From Molanna angustata (lineage: Eukaryota > Arthropoda > Insecta > Trichoptera > Molannidae), in NCBI GenBank assembly GCA_963576475.1, contig OY754978.1:13991718-14055717 (forward strand): 64,000 nt of DNA. Reading direction: 5' to 3'. Each line of letters opens with the position of its first letter. The stretch's first letter is position 1. The notes under the pieces are model-generated. The model worked only from the letters and a program-made list of their open reading frames with translations. It was not told the DNA's origin and did no database searches. A program made the translations under genes and the position numbers. Shown here piece by piece: positions 53,466 to 61,972 of this stretch.

Positions 53466-54010
53466 GGTAATTCAACTGTCGATTTATTCAAAAGAATTTA
53501 TTTCTCTAAAAATATCGACAAAGTTTAAGCCAAGATACCAACGCGAGATTTGTATGCCAGGTTAAAAAACACCAACTATGAGGCTCTGCAGCATATAATA
53601 TGATATGGACTTGATCAGATTTCGGAGTAGAACATTTAGTGTGTATGTATGTGTCGTCGTCCCTCCCCTTTATAACTTTTGATCCACTCAATGCACAGAG
53701 TCTAAAATTTCAGAATTATATAAAAAAATGTAGACCTACAAAACTTTTATACTCATAATTTTGAATTTTCGTTTCAATCGGGGGTTTTCAACTTTTTGAA
53801 TTTTCACTTTATTTTTCCATACATCTCAAGAACTATAAAAGCTGGAACGCTGAAAATAAGTATAGGTAGATACAAATACAAACTCGCAAATTATTTTTTT
53901 TTATGATTAATTTATGTTTTAAATATACCTACTATATTTCCGAAATTTCACAATATCGAAAAATGCCGAAACCAGATAATTTAATTTTCAATAAAAAATA
54001 TAAACATTGT
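53466..54010 (+). repeat. dispersed repeat Y
   Basis: Same order as 5340-5960: GTCGATTTATTCAAAAGAAT, AAACACCAACTATGAGGCTC, TTTCGGAGTAGAACATTTAG, TATAACTTTTGATCCACTCA and TTTTTCCATACATCTCAAGA. Confidence 0.6.
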
Positions 54011-54289
54011 ACAAGTACATCTCAAACTTTTGGAAAATAAATTTTCAATTACACTTTCACGCTCGCATTTAATTTGTTAAAAATTACTTTTCTGTATAAT
54101 TTTTAACGTGTATTTTCCCATATTTTTACTGTTTATTTTTCTGATAGTTTGAAAGTTATTTTGCTATGCGGGGCGGAGACGAATCCAACAAATAAGAGAT
54201 CATTCCGTTCTTGTGTTATAAATTAATTGTAATTAATAATAAGACAAGACAAGAATACTTAACTAAAATAAATAATTAATTAACAATTA

Positions 54290-54860
54290 TAAAGGGAAGC
54301 AAGAAAGGAGCCTCCACGAAGATTGCACATAGAAACGACTTCAAAAAGCAATCGGGCGCCCCCTGGAAACGGCTGAATGCCGGCTAATCCTTTCACCAGC
54401 GGAATAACACCAAAGAAAGAAAAAGAAACAAGGATGCAACCAAAACAAAGAAAAAGTCTCTTAAGAGTTTCCTGGAGTCGACTTCTCCTGTGGTCGAACC
54501 ACCCGGGGCCCGAAGGCTGTGATTGTGGCGTGCAGAGAGTGCCAGTCCCATACACTTACCTCCAGCCGAGGAAATGTGAGTGGGACACTACTTACCATAT
54601 GCAACATGGAGCGCACTCAACAGACTAAGAACAGGCTTCACCCACTGCTACAGTACCTAACCTCATAAAATGGGGCTACAGAGAGGAAGATACCTGTGAG
54701 TGTGGTACTGTGCAGGACAACTCGCACCTTCTCTCATGCCCCTTGATTGGAGTTACATGTACACATGATGATACCGTGACAGCGAAGGAAAGCGGCATAT
54801 GGGTGGCTGATTACTGGAGTTTTCTAATTTAATGGTGTTCCGGACACGGAAAGTAAGTAA
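54290..54860 (+). pseudogene. RNase H-type LINE (I/Jockey-like), C-terminal fragment
   Basis: In one frame: KKKSLKSFLESTSPVVEPPG, ARRL, stop, LWRAESASPIHLPPAEEM, stop, VGHYLPYATWSALNRLRTGF and THCYST. After a frame change: KWGYREEDTCECGTVQDNSH, LLSCPLIGVTCTHDD and GIWVADYWSFL. The W-x-x-LNRLRTG and C-x-CG...H-x-x-x-C pattern is the zinc-knuckle region at the end of many I-like and Jockey-like LINEs. Two stops and a frame change make it dead. It is unusually GC-rich for the window. Confidence 0.85.
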
Positions 54861-56310
54861 GTAATAATTATAAAAAAAACAAATATTTCAAAACAAAAAG
54901 CAATACAAAAGGAATTATTATTTCATATCAATAAAAAAATAAATAAAAAAATCATCAAATTAAAACCATAACACAAAACAATTAACACATCCAAAAATAA
55001 AAAAAAATCGGTCTGATTTATTTATTCAGATCTTGGTTTTGTGATAAGTTTTCCTCAATATTTAATAAACTTTTTCAAGTTATTTTCAATATTCGTAGAG
55101 AAAGATCCCATTGTGTTGGATTAAAGGAATGGAATATGGTGTATCTTATCTTACCTCAGAGCTGTGCTCGCCAAAGACGAATGTTTGTAGTAAGAAACTG
55201 ACCCTAACATAAATATTGGACCCAGGATTTGGGCAACAATACATACAAAATAGAAATATAGGTAAGTACAATAAGACAAAAACGGGAATTCAGATACACT
55301 GCCAAAGAATATAATATTAAGTTGGCACCAACGTGCTATTGGTATTCTCTTGAATTGGTTCAGAACCATGGAAAAGTGATTTTCGTTTAGTTCCTTAGCT
55401 GATGTCTTAGGTATGATTTCTAACAACAAATTAGAATCCTTAATTATTTATTTTTGTTTCAAAATAAAAGTAGCAAAAATTTATTCCTATAATTAAAAAT
55501 GTTTTTTACTATAGTGAAACCAACGATTTTTTTCTAGAGCCTTTTTCTCGTTTAAAAATTTCCTTTTGAATGGTTTTTGTTCCGAAAGTACGAAATATAT
55601 ATTTTTTTGTATTTCAAATCAAACAAAAGTGTGATGTATGCAGCCGTTTGCTATATTGCATTTTTACTATATTTTTTTGCATGAATCTAACTGGAAAATT
55701 ACATAAAATCAAACAAAAAAAAGAGATTTTTTGAATATAAAACATATCCGATGCTTTGCACCATGGATACTTTTGTTTCAAGAAATATTTTTTCATCAAC
55801 TAAATGTCTTATTTATGAACTTTAATATTTTTTATATCTCTAAATTAATTAAGCAGAGTCACATCAACACAACGACAGTATAAATATTTTTTAATTTTAA
55901 ATTTCGTTTCTAAAACATTACTCAAAGAGGTATCAGTAATACGATTATTGTTTAAATACGGGGGAGATAACACTATATCAAAAATACCTTGTTATGCTTA
56001 TTTTAGGCTCATCAAAGGATTTAGCCATCCGTGATAGCTAATTTCTGCTTATTTTAGCACCTTGCGTGGATTCAAAATTATCTTTTGTTGAGTTTACGAA
56101 ATACTTTTTTTGCTAAGAATAAAATGTAGACTAGTGATGTTTTTTTAAAAAGAATATACTAACAAATATATAAAATTACTCACAAATAAGAAAAAAACAC
56201 CAGTTTTAACTTTTTTCCGCTAATTTAAAAATATTAACGCGTCAGTGGATGATATTTTGAAATTATGGGAAAAAATTAAAAATTTGTGTTTTCACTTTCA
56301 ATTTTATATA
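54861..56310. other. unassigned AT-rich DNA
   Basis: Long A/T-rich sequence without a recognisable gene or repeat border. Several minus-strand frames are low-complexity only. Confidence 0.35.
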
Positions 56311-56375
56311 ATTGATAATGGAATTCCATCACGAATTAGCAGTCAAAAAATTAGAAATAGAATATTCTAATAATC
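56311..56375 (+). pseudogene. possible PLE ORF start relic
   Basis: ATGGAATTCCATCACGAATT opens M-E-F-H-H-E-L and stays open for a few codons, like the M-x-F-Y starts in the three PLE-type insertions. No hammerhead core was recognised beside it. Confidence 0.35.
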
Positions 56376-56812
56376 CAAGTTTCACAATATAAATATTTTT
56401 TTAAAAGCAATTATTCATTGAATTAAATAGTGTAGTCATACAAATATAATACAAACTAAGTATTTTTTCAGCTTTGATGGGTTTTATCAATGTATATTTA
56501 AAAAAAAATGACATCGAATACGGATCTGTCTTCGTGAAGGCAAGTTTTTTTTTTTAATAAAAAAAAATGAGTCTTCAAGTCATAATACCGTGTAGGTGAT
56601 TTTTTTTCAATATCATAATTTGGATTTAATAATAAATTAATTAAAAAAAAATTATTTTTCTAATTCACGCTCATAAATATTTAATTAATTGATTTTTTTA
56701 CAACTTACTGTGGTTATCTACTTTTTACGATTTATAAAATTATAGAAAAAACTTGAACGAATATAATTATTTTATACTAAATTATGGTTTATATAAAATA
56801 AAATTTAATAAA

Positions 56813-56910
56813 TTTCCTACCATAAAAATAAATCGTGTCTTTTTCCTACCACAAAAAGAAATCGTGTTTTCTTTCCTACCATAAAAATAAATCGTGTTTT
56901 CTACTGTAGG
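56813..56910. repeat. 32-bp tandem repeat, three copies
   Basis: TTCCTACCATAAAAATAAAT followed by CGTGTTTTCT is repeated three times with few changes. Confidence 0.85.
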
Positions 56911-57282
56911 TAACATAAGTAAAAATAAATAAGTACCTAAAATGTTATTTTATTACTGTCAATAATTTTAAATATATATTGAACAAATTTCATCTTATTT
57001 TTAATCATACATAATTAATACTTGATTAAAAAAAAATAATATGTATTAAAATAATAACATTGTAATAAAAATATTATTACATACCTCATTCAGTTCGATT
57101 CTTCTTAAGTTTTTTTTAATGTAAACACTATGACAAAAACAAAAACAATAAATGTCACTGTATTGCCATTAATTCACAAAATGTCAAATATAATCCACCA
57201 CAACAAAATTTAATAAACACGTTGTTAAAATAAATTACAATTCTTCCAGTCGGCAATAATTAAATCATCCGATTTTTTACGC

Positions 57283-57500
57283 ATTCACAATGAAATTGTC
57301 GAATTCAAAAGATAACGTTTCCGAGAGAGGTTATGGTTTGACGTTTAGGTTATCTGTCAGCAAAACCGTGCGTGGTGAAAATACCGGTTTTACCGGTACC
57401 GGCGGCCTCGCCAAGTCGTCACAGTTCGACGTCGGAACGCTAACTGACCCGGGCGGCGACGCGCCGTCGTGCGCACGCGTCGCAAACCTCCCATGACTGA
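57283..57500. promoter_or_regulatory. CpG-rich island, possible promoter
   Basis: 57380-57485 is rich in CpG (ACCGGTACCGGCGGCCTCGC, GACGTCGGAACGC, CGGGCGGCGACGCGCCGTCG) within very AT-rich surroundings. The frames across it (57290-57496 plus, 57331-57711 minus) have no known domain. It could be a host transcription start region. No splice or TATA signal settles the direction. Confidence 0.35.
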
Positions 57501-57866
57501 ACCGGTAAACTGAATCAAAGCGTTTTTTTTTTTCATAACTGAAAATTTGAATATAAAAAATATCGTGTTTCATTTTGGAACGATTAATACTAAGCGATAT
57601 ATCATTTGTTCTATAACAAAGATTAAACGCTTCAATGGTTACTTTTTGCTCCGCGATAAATACTATTTTGGGTGAAATATTCTCATTTAGTCGTAGTTTT
57701 TGACTCGCCAAACCTTATCAATTGAAAAACACATAAAAATACAGAATAAAGATACCTTAGACAGTTTGAAATATGCTCCAATAAGTTCTTTTAATCATGA
57801 ATGCAATTTGCCAGTACTCACAACCAGTGCATAAGACTATTCCACTAAGCAGTGCTTGTGTCAGAA

Positions 57867-57879
57867 TAGTATTTAATTA
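57867..57879. repeat. target-site duplication, left, of the PLE
   Basis: TAGTATTTAATTA, identical to 61143-61155. Confidence 0.9.
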
Positions 57880-58436
57880 ATTCTTCGAATTTTTCGTGAG
57901 AAACTTTGTAGAAGTTCATTTTAAATAAAATAAAATAAATTAAAACAAATAACTTTGTTTACTTCTACTACTGTAAACACCTTTAATTTATGAAAGGGGT
58001 TATAACGTTTTCGAGCGTGTGCTCATCCTCAGTAACCACTTATTACTAACTTAAAACTAATGACAGACTACTTAACTATGTTGGCGGGCGGACGGAGGAA
58101 GAAGGGGGTGGTGGATGGGGGGGGGTGATAGTGGGTGTGGTTAATATTTTTATAAGGGGAGAATTTATTAGTGGGTGTGGTATATTTAAAATTTGGTTTT
58201 TGGGGGCTCTATTTATTTCGATTGATTCTAGAATATCTAATTTTTTCCCCTTATTACACCTATGTAAAATTTCTACGTCTCTGAAGTCGAATGTATGTCC
58301 TGTTAGTCTGGCGTGGTCCGCGATATCTGAGTTGATAGAAAAGTTTTTTATTGCCTTTATATGTTCAGAAATCCTGGTTTTTATTTTCCTTCCACTTTGT
58401 CCGATGTACTGGTTTTCACAATTGTGACAATTGTGA
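57880..58436 (-). repeat. inverted left arm of the PLE
   Basis: On the minus strand it reads GIY-YIG coding sequence, stop, hammerhead-like motif, pseudo-LTR, and then the ATG and first codons of the next unit (M-N-F-Y-K-V). That order exists only in a head-to-tail multimer, so the template was a tandem or circular RNA, or DNA. Confidence 0.88.
57998..58037 (-). ncRNA. hammerhead-like motif in the PLE left arm
   Basis: Inverse of 61057-61096; same sequence. Confidence 0.55.
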
Positions 58437-58536
58437 AAATTGTGAAAACGTTATAACCCCTTTCATAAATTAAAGGTGTTTACAGTAGTAGAAGTAAACA
58501 AAGTTATTTGTTTTAATTTATTTTATTTTATTTAAA

Positions 58537-58842
58537 ATGAACTTCTACAAAGTTTCTCACGAAAAATTCGAAGAATTGTTATCAGCTTGTACGGCAATGA
58601 AAGTGAGGAAGTTACTTAAGTTAAGACTGAAAGACAGACTACTGTCACTAAAAATCTACTTCAATCAAAAGTGTCTTAAAAATAAAGTGTTTCCAAAATA
58701 TTGTTTATTAAAGTGCAAAAATAGTTCAAAATCAGCTTGTGAAGCAAAAGAAATTGGTCAAATAGTGTGGATGAAAAAAGAAATTAAAAATGCTTTTACA
58801 ATACAAAATGACTTGAAGAAATACATTTTTTTTCCTGCATAA
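58537..58842 (+). CDS. PLE ORF, N-terminal part
   Basis: 101 codons beginning MNFYKVSHEKFEELL, rich in Lys and Leu, with a C-rich stretch (KNKVFPKYCLLKCKNSSKSA) of the kind found at the start of PLE proteins. It ends at a stop just after a T8 run (58826-58833). The RT frame, offset by one, is open from the other side of this run, so a length change in the run most likely split a single ORF. A sequencing error or a programmed shift are alternatives. Confidence 0.8.
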   Translation: MNFYKVSHEKFEELLSACTAMKVRKLLKLRLKDRLLSLKIYFNQKCLKNKVFPKYCLLKCKNSSKSACEAKEIGQIVWMKKEIKNAFTIQNDLKKYIFFPA

Positions 58843-58867
58843 TCAACTTACATCAGAATTACATCCA

Positions 58868-61018
58868 GTGGAATGGGACATAATTGAAGATAAAATATAT
58901 GAACAGATAAGTTTACACGCAAGCTTAAAAAAGAAAACTTTGGATAAGAAACTGAAGAACCTAATCCAAGCATCAAAAACAAATAAAAACACAAAAAACA
59001 ACAACAACAATGATTCAATAAAATTCCATCATCGTGTTGTCAACTGTACAAATGAAACCTTTGAAGAAAAACACATCAAACTACTGGAGAAGGGGGCCAA
59101 ATTTAATATTGATCCGATGCATAATAAACACTGTTTACAAAACCTGATTATCGACCTAGACATAGCATTAGATGATTTAAATAAACACAAATGCGCCAAA
59201 TTCATTGAAAAACTAAATAAAAACCAAAAATATCTAAGTAACAATAATTACCAGAAGACAATGAAAGAGTTCGTACAAATAATAAAAGAAAAAGATTTAG
59301 TATGTACCAAAGCAGACAAAGGAAATTCAATCGTTATCCTTTACAAATCCGACTATAACAATAAAATTTACGACATAATCACCGACAATACAACATTTGA
59401 GAAAATACCCGAAGACCCCACCGAAAAATACCAAAAACAAATAAAAGAAACACTCAAGAAATCAAAAACAATAGACAAACATAGATCATATAAATATATA
59501 ACAATGAACCCAAAATCCCCACAATTATATGGACTTTCCAAGATTCATAAAGAAAATAATCCAATGAGACCTGTGGTATCCTACATAAATGCACCGTCAT
59601 ACCTGGTATCCAAATATGTTAACGATTTGTTTTTAAAAGTTACTCAGTTTAAACCAAAGTATGCAATTAAAAATTCAATAGAATTCTGTAACAATTTACA
59701 ACATAACATACCTCCAGAAAACAGCACTCTTGTATCGTTCGACGTAAAAAGTTTATTTACAAACGTTCCAGTTCAAGAAGCATTACAATACTTAAAAGAA
59801 ATTTTAGAAGAAAAATGTGAAGATAGTATCCTTAAAAACGATATATATACTATGATACATGTATCCATTCACCAAAATTATTTCTGCTTCAAAGAAGAAT
59901 ACTACACACAGACTAACGGACTCCCCATGGGCAATCCATTATCCCCGTTACTCGCAGACATATTTATGGATAACCTTGAAAACAAAATTCTATCATCAAC
60001 GAATCAATTGGTACAAAACATTTATTTTTATCAGAGGTATGTCGACGATGTATTTTTTACATTTAAAGGGTCCAAAAGACAATTAACCAATTTGTTAAAA
60101 TTGTTTAATGCCCAACATCACAAAATAGAATTTACTTGTGAAATAGGAGATAATAACACATTAAATTTCTTAGATACAACAATATCAATTGAAAATGGAA
60201 AATTCATATTTAAGATATACAGAAAAGAAACATATGCAGACAACATCATACATGCAGAATCTTGCCACCCATTATCCCAAAAAATGGCAGCGTTTAACTC
60301 GATGATCCACAGACTCACATCGCTACCCCTGACAACAAAAAATTACAACACAGAAGTAGAAACGATCAAAACAATCGCAAAAAACAATGGTTTTGATGAA
60401 AAACTGATCGTCAAAAAGATTCGTAAAAAAGAACAAGAGTCGGCCATCAATAAATTTGTGTATTATCGAGTATTTGACCATCAAGAAGATAAACCTTGGA
60501 GAAGAATTTTATACACAGGAAAACTTACTTCAAATTTACTAAACATATGTAAAGATATGAAAATTAAACCTGCACTATACACGGATAATAGTATCAAAAA
60601 ATATATATTGAACAATAAAACAAAAATTAGTGTGCTGAACAATAGTGGGGTCTATAAATTAAATTGTCACAATTGTGAAAACCAGTACATCGGACAAAGT
60701 GGAAGGAAAATAAAAACCAGGATTTCTGAACATATAAAGGCAATAAAAAACTTTTCTATCAACTCAGATATCGCGGACCACGCCAGACTAACAGGACATA
60801 CATTCGACTTCAGAGACGTAGAAATTTTACATAGGTGTAATAAGGGGAAAAAATTAGATATTCTAGAATCAATCGAAATAAATAGAGCCCCCAAAAACCA
60901 AATTTTAAATATACAACACCCACTAATAAATTCTCCCCTTATAAAAATATTAACCACACCCACTATCACCCCCCCCCATCCACCACCCCCTTCTTCCTCC
61001 GTCCGCCCGCCAACATAG
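58868..61018 (+). CDS. PLE reverse transcriptase with GIY-YIG endonuclease
   Basis: 716 codons. The PLE-type RT has KADKGN (148-153), YGLSKIHK (221-228), FDVKSLFTNV (291-300, catalytic Asp), GLPMGNPLSP (351-360) and YVDD (391-394, catalytic pair). The C-terminal GIY-YIG nuclease has GVY (594-596), a CHNC pair between the two motifs as in Penelope/Poseidon-type EN+ elements, YIG (607-609), then KTRISEHI and LESIEIN supplying the catalytic Arg, His and Glu. The last residues are Pro-rich. No stop or frameshift interrupts it. The product would nick target DNA and prime reverse transcription. The first ATG (58868) is only the start of the open part; upstream codons in this frame continue to the T8 run. 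Confidence 0.95.
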   Translation: MEWDIIEDKIYEQISLHASLKKKTLDKKLKNLIQASKTNKNTKNNNNNDSIKFHHRVVNCTNETFEEKHIKLLEKGAKFNIDPMHNKHCLQNLIIDLDIALDDLNKHKCAKFIEKLNKNQKYLSNNNYQKTMKEFVQIIKEKDLVCTKADKGNSIVILYKSDYNNKIYDIITDNTTFEKIPEDPTEKYQKQIKETLKKSKTIDKHRSYKYITMNPKSPQLYGLSKIHKENNPMRPVVSYINAPSYLVSKYVNDLFLKVTQFKPKYAIKNSIEFCNNLQHNIPPENSTLVSFDVKSLFTNVPVQEALQYLKEILEEKCEDSILKNDIYTMIHVSIHQNYFCFKEEYYTQTNGLPMGNPLSPLLADIFMDNLENKILSSTNQLVQNIYFYQRYVDDVFFTFKGSKRQLTNLLKLFNAQHHKIEFTCEIGDNNTLNFLDTTISIENGKFIFKIYRKETYADNIIHAESCHPLSQKMAAFNSMIHRLTSLPLTTKNYNTEVETIKTIAKNNGFDEKLIVKKIRKKEQESAINKFVYYRVFDHQEDKPWRRILYTGKLTSNLLNICKDMKIKPALYTDNSIKKYILNNKTKISVLNNSGVYKLNCHNCENQYIGQSGRKIKTRISEHIKAIKNFSINSDIADHARLTGHTFDFRDVEILHRCNKGKKLDILESIEINRAPKNQILNIQHPLINSPLIKILTTPTITPPHPPPPSSSVRPPT

Positions 61019-61056
61019 TTAAGTAGTCTGTCATTAGTTTTAAGTTAGTAATAAGT

Positions 61057-61096
61057 GGTTACTGAGGATGAGCACACGCTCGAAAACGTTATAACC
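61057..61096 (+). ncRNA. hammerhead-ribozyme-like motif of the PLE
   Basis: Stem I GGTTA (61057-61061) pairs with TAACC (61092-61096). The core is CTGAGGA, then one extra T, stem II GAGC-ACAC-GCTC, GAA, the self-complementary AACGTT, and A at the cleavage position. Hammerheads in PLE pseudo-LTRs are established; that this variant cleaves is inferred. Confidence 0.6.
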
Positions 61097-61142
61097 CCTT
61101 TCATAAATTAAAGGTGTTTACAGTAGTAGAAGTAAACAAAGT

Positions 61143-61155
61143 TAGTATTTAATTA
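61143..61155. repeat. target-site duplication, right, of the PLE
   Basis: TAGTATTTAATTA, the partner of 57867-57879. Confidence 0.9.
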
Positions 61156-61177
61156 TTTTTAAATGACACCGTACATA

Positions 61178-61357
61178 TTTTTTTTTTTAAAAGAATGAAT
61201 ATGTCCTTGTATAACAAGTACATATACATCCTTATACTTTCCCTAAACTATACATAAATGCTTGTACTATAGGTGAATGGAAATCGGTCGTGGTAGGATT
61301 CGAACTCGCGACCTCTGGGTTGCTAGCCCAGCGCGCTAACCGCTCTGCCACCACCCA
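61178..61357 (-). repeat. tRNA-derived SINE, family 1, near full length
   Basis: On the minus strand: GGTGGTGGCAGAGCGGTTAG, CGCGCTGGGCTAGCAACCCA, GTCGCGAGTTCGAATCCTAC, CTATAGTACAAGCATTTATG, TTGTTATACAAGGACATATT and an A-rich tail (T run at 61179-61189). It has the best-paired anticodon-arm-like stem of the family. Confidence 0.88.
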
Positions 61358-61404
61358 TCTCAAAATTAATTAAGTTAAATGTTGGGTTACTATTTTAAAC
61401 ATGT

Positions 61405-61520
61405 ATTATACGATGTATGAATGTCGACGAGGCGATGAATGTGTGTCAAGATAGAAATAAGCGGCGTTCGGTTCTCTCTGCCTACCCCTTGAGGGACGAC
61501 ATGGCGTGATAGTATCTATG
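61405..61520 (+). repeat. RTE-like LINE (family R), 3' terminus
   Basis: ATGTCGACGAGGCGATGAAT, GTGTGTCAAGATAGAAAT, GGCGTTCGGTTCTCTCTGCC and GGCGTGATAGTATCTATGTA correspond to the last codons and TATG tail. The tail seems to continue at 61779-61801, beyond another LINE fragment. Confidence 0.75.
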
Positions 61521-61775
61521 TAGGCCTCTTCTAAAAGCTTCCACCCGTCTTTTTTTAGGCTTTTTGAACCCATCTGCTTCCAGCGACAGGGACAATATCA
61601 TCGGCCCACCTTTTCTGGGGCCGGCCTATTCCCCTTTTCATATCCCATGGTCTCCAATTTAGAATTCTGGGTGCCCATCTGTTCATACCCTGTCTGGCAA
61701 CATGACCTGCTCATTGCCATTTAAGTTTAGCAACTCGATCCATGACATCAACAACTTTTGTCTGGCGTCTGATTG
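61521..61775 (-). pseudogene. RTE-like LINE fragment, C-terminal
   Basis: The minus strand reads RQTKVVDVMDRVAKLKWQ, stop, AGHVARQGMNRWAPRILNWR and GIGRPQKRWADDIVPVAGSR WVQKA; the stop replaces the W of the usual WxWAGH motif. The end, after a frame change, reads WKLLEEAY and is cut there, so the copy lacks both its 5' part and its 3' tail. It lies inside the TATG tail of the family R copy. Confidence 0.85.
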
Positions 61776-61820
61776 GCGTCTATGTATGTATGTATGTATG
61801 TACTATTTTGAATAATTATA

Positions 61821-61823
<3 letters not shown>

Positions 61824-61874
<51 letters not shown>
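61824..61874 (+). repeat. A51 homopolymer
   Basis: 51 consecutive A residues directly precede the zinc-knuckle coding sequence of the gypsy-like element. In that frame they would encode polylysine. Confidence 0.95.
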
Positions 61875-61876
<2 letters not shown>

Positions 61877-61972
61877 CAGTTTCGCTGCTGGGGTTGTGGA
61901 CGAGCTGGACATCTACGTAATCGGTGTCCAAATGAAGCAACAACGCAACAGCAACAGCCACAGGAAAACTAA
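61875..61972 (+). pseudogene. Ty3/gypsy-like gag, last part with zinc knuckle
   Basis: The frame reads RQFRCWGCGRAGHLRNRCPN, a CX2CX4HX4C nucleic-acid-binding knuckle, then a Gln-rich end and a TAA stop (61970-61972). Everything upstream of the knuckle is missing and replaced by the A51 run. The pol frame overlaps its last about 12 codons in the -1 frame. Confidence 0.85.

Larger units (their letters stand above)
57880..61142 (+). mobile_element. Penelope-like element, near intact
   Basis: The 3263-bp insertion has an inverted left arm (57880-58436), a short partial pseudo-LTR (about 58445-58503, repeated directly at 61082-61142), a 5' open frame (58537-58842), and the RT/GIY-YIG frame (58868-61018). 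A 3' region ends in the same pseudo-LTR. The left arm is the inverse of 60661-61142 and continues for 72 bp into the inverse of 58504-58575, the beginning of the next unit. Arm and body are almost identical; the translation of the overlapping 100 codons differs at one place. The insertion is therefore recent. Confidence 0.93.

Noticed and set aside
58125..58427. 100-codon plus-strand frame near the PLE
   Set aside because: It is the antisense shadow of the GIY-YIG coding region in the inverted arm; the same frame appears at 60667-60969 on the minus strand.
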